Assembly (NCBI RefSeq): GCF_018812025.1
Contig: NC_063063.1
Coordinates: 7,841,942-7,905,941, forward strand
Source: Megalobrama amblycephala
Taxonomy: Eukaryota; Chordata; Actinopteri; Cypriniformes; Xenocyprididae
Length of the DNA: 64,000 nt
Direction: 5' to 3'
The stretch's first letter is position 1; the number at the start of each line of letters is the position of its first letter. The translations under genes were made by a program, and so were the position numbers. The notes beneath the pieces were generated by a model. The model worked only from the letters and a program-made list of their open reading frames with translations. It was not told where the DNA came from and ran no database searches. Positions 62,901-64,000 of the stretch are shown one piece after another.

Positions 62901-64000
62901 GAAGAGGACACCCTTGAAAACACCTCAGAAGTTCAGTGCTGGTGAGGTTGTCCAGCAAATTCTCTTAGAGCCACAGTCTGAGGAGAAAACGCCTAAATCC
63001 CCAAAAGGAAGGAGAAGTGGTGGATCACAGGATCAGAGCCTTGCTCTCCAAATGCTTTCGGGCCAGCCTCAGACTCCAGGCCTGATAGGTAAGAACACTG
63101 AAGTGAAAATGTCACCAAGAACATCCCCAAGATCAAATGCTGGAAAAAGGTTTCAAGTCCAAGATGTTCTGCATGATGTTAAGGCTACAACATCAGCTTC
63201 TAAGAACAAAGGTGAAACTGCTTTTTTTTTTTTTTTTTTTTTCCCTCCTTATAAACACAACTATTTTTGAAACCTTAGAAATGTCTTCTTGTCATGTACA
63301 CGCCATTTGGCAATTAGGTAAATGTCGCAAACATCTGCAGTTATTTAAATATATTTAATCATACTTTTGTTTGTCCTGCAGATGGCACTTCAGTTAATGA
63401 TCTGTGCAAAGGCAACAAATCTCACACTGAAGTAACAGTTCCAAAAGCAAAGAGAAAGCGAGTATCCTTTGGTGGACAGTTGAGCCCAGAGCTATTTGAC
63501 AAACGCCTGCCCCCCAATTCCCCCCTCCGCCGTGGAGCAACCCCACGGCGCAGTTTGGGACCTTCCCAGAAACCTCAATCTCTCCTACGACGAGCATCCA
63601 CCATTGGTCTTTTGGTAATGCTTAAAACTGATTTTTATGGACAATAACATTTTATCTTTTTAAAACTTTTGAAGGTTTTTAATGTTTCCTAATTTTTTTT
63701 AGGCTCTTCGACTTGAAGAAACAGTTCCACGTGTTCAAAATAGTTCTCCAAAGAAAGCTTCACCCAAACGGGCAGCATCTGCAGCGAAGACTCCATCACC
63801 TGCCAAAAGGTCACCGAGTACCAAGGCTAAAACGCCATCACCAAAACGTCAAAAGTCACCATCTGCTTCACCCAAGGTATCTACACCATCCTCTACTCCT
63901 GCCACACCCAAGACACCTGCATCTGCTAGAAGAGCATCAACTTCAGCAGTTGAGGCTGCGGGTGGCATGTCTTTAACTGAGACACCTAGGGTGCAGGGGA
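59920..64000 (+). CDS. mki67: Proliferation marker protein Ki-67, 5' part (partial)
   Basis: Large protein coating mitotic chromosomes (perichromosomal layer). Coding exons: 59920-60008, 61677-61758, 61876-61991, 62112-62184, 62269-62338, 62471-63211, 63382-63614 and 63713 to the window edge; all phases agree, 564 codons so far, no frame damage. N-terminal FHA domain (residues ~1-98): IVVIKRNGGDG, CLFGRKLDCDIRIQLP, VSKEHCKIEL, NPTRINGQV, LKHGDLITIIDRSFRFEYP. The 741-base exon is Ser/Pro/Lys-rich with many TP/SP sites and contains the Ki-67 motif PFCELYQMVKQDLAAKSP. PP1-docking RVSF at residues 417-420 is followed by GGQLSPELFDKRLPPNSPL, the family's KiR-type phosphatase motif. The last exon is basic, with SPAKRSPS- and TPSPKR-type repeats. 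Start ATG chosen because it directly opens the FHA strand. The Ki-67 repeats and LR domain are beyond the window. Confidence 0.95.
60656..61348. mobile_element. AGGGTTAGTTCACCC-type MITE copy
   Basis: Left TTAAAGGGTTAGTTCACCC (~60656) and right GGGTGATCTAACCCTTTAA (~61327), with TTAA at both borders. Fills much of mki67 intron 1 (the intron after the ATG exon). Confidence 0.8.

Overview
The window is vertebrate nuclear DNA, most likely from a cypriniform (carp/zebrafish-type) teleost. The species is not determinable by eye. The grounds are single-copy vertebrate genes split by GT/AG introns, and introns and spacers packed with fish MITEs, TA/CA microsatellites, Tc1-like remnants and tRNA-derived SINEs. 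There are no operons, CRISPR arrays or prokaryotic features.

Layout. (1) 1343-3451, minus: 5' five coding exons of crym (mu-crystallin/ketimine reductase); the 3' exons lie off the left edge. (2) 6199-7809, minus: complete snu13 (15.5K/NHP2L1), three coding exons, the first carrying only the ATG. (3) 8360-21071, plus: uqcrc2 (complex III core protein 2), divergent from snu13 across a ~550 bp start-to-start region with an NRF-1 palindrome and ETS sites. It has 14 coding exons, two competing versions of exon 2, and two single-base insertions that break the frame. (4) 24377-30234, plus: mosmo (modulator of Smoothened), three coding exons, with a third single-base insertion. (5) 36097-36178, minus: tRNA-Leu(TAG). 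(6) 37756-56886, plus: complete, intact eef2k with 18 coding exons (740 codons). (7) 59920-64000, plus: 5' part of mki67 (Ki-67) with FHA domain and PP1-docking motif, running off the right edge.

The order crym - uqcrc2 - mosmo - eef2k resembles human 16p12 as I recall it, with snu13 and mki67 as fish-side neighbours. The genes do not form one pathway: thyroid-hormone/ketimine metabolism, spliceosome/snoRNP assembly, respiration, Hedgehog damping, translation elongation control and mitotic chromosome surface. The local regulatory links visible are the shared snu13/uqcrc2 promoter region and a CDE/CHR-like cell-cycle element upstream of mki67.

Most non-coding sequence is transposon-derived. 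Several elements can be delimited exactly by target-site duplications: 8-bp (hAT-type) at 27459-27816 and 31550-32207; TTAA at 14996-16247, 28136-29095, 42041-42599 and 51964-52928. Most copies of the very common AGGGTTAGTTCACCC-ended MITE are also bounded by TTAA. One copy of that family supplies the polypyrimidine tract of the splice acceptor of an eef2k coding exon.

The items most worth following up are the apparently mutually exclusive exon 2 pair of uqcrc2, the TE-derived eef2k acceptor, and the cluster of three +1 indels confined to uqcrc2/mosmo. No wholly new gene system was found.
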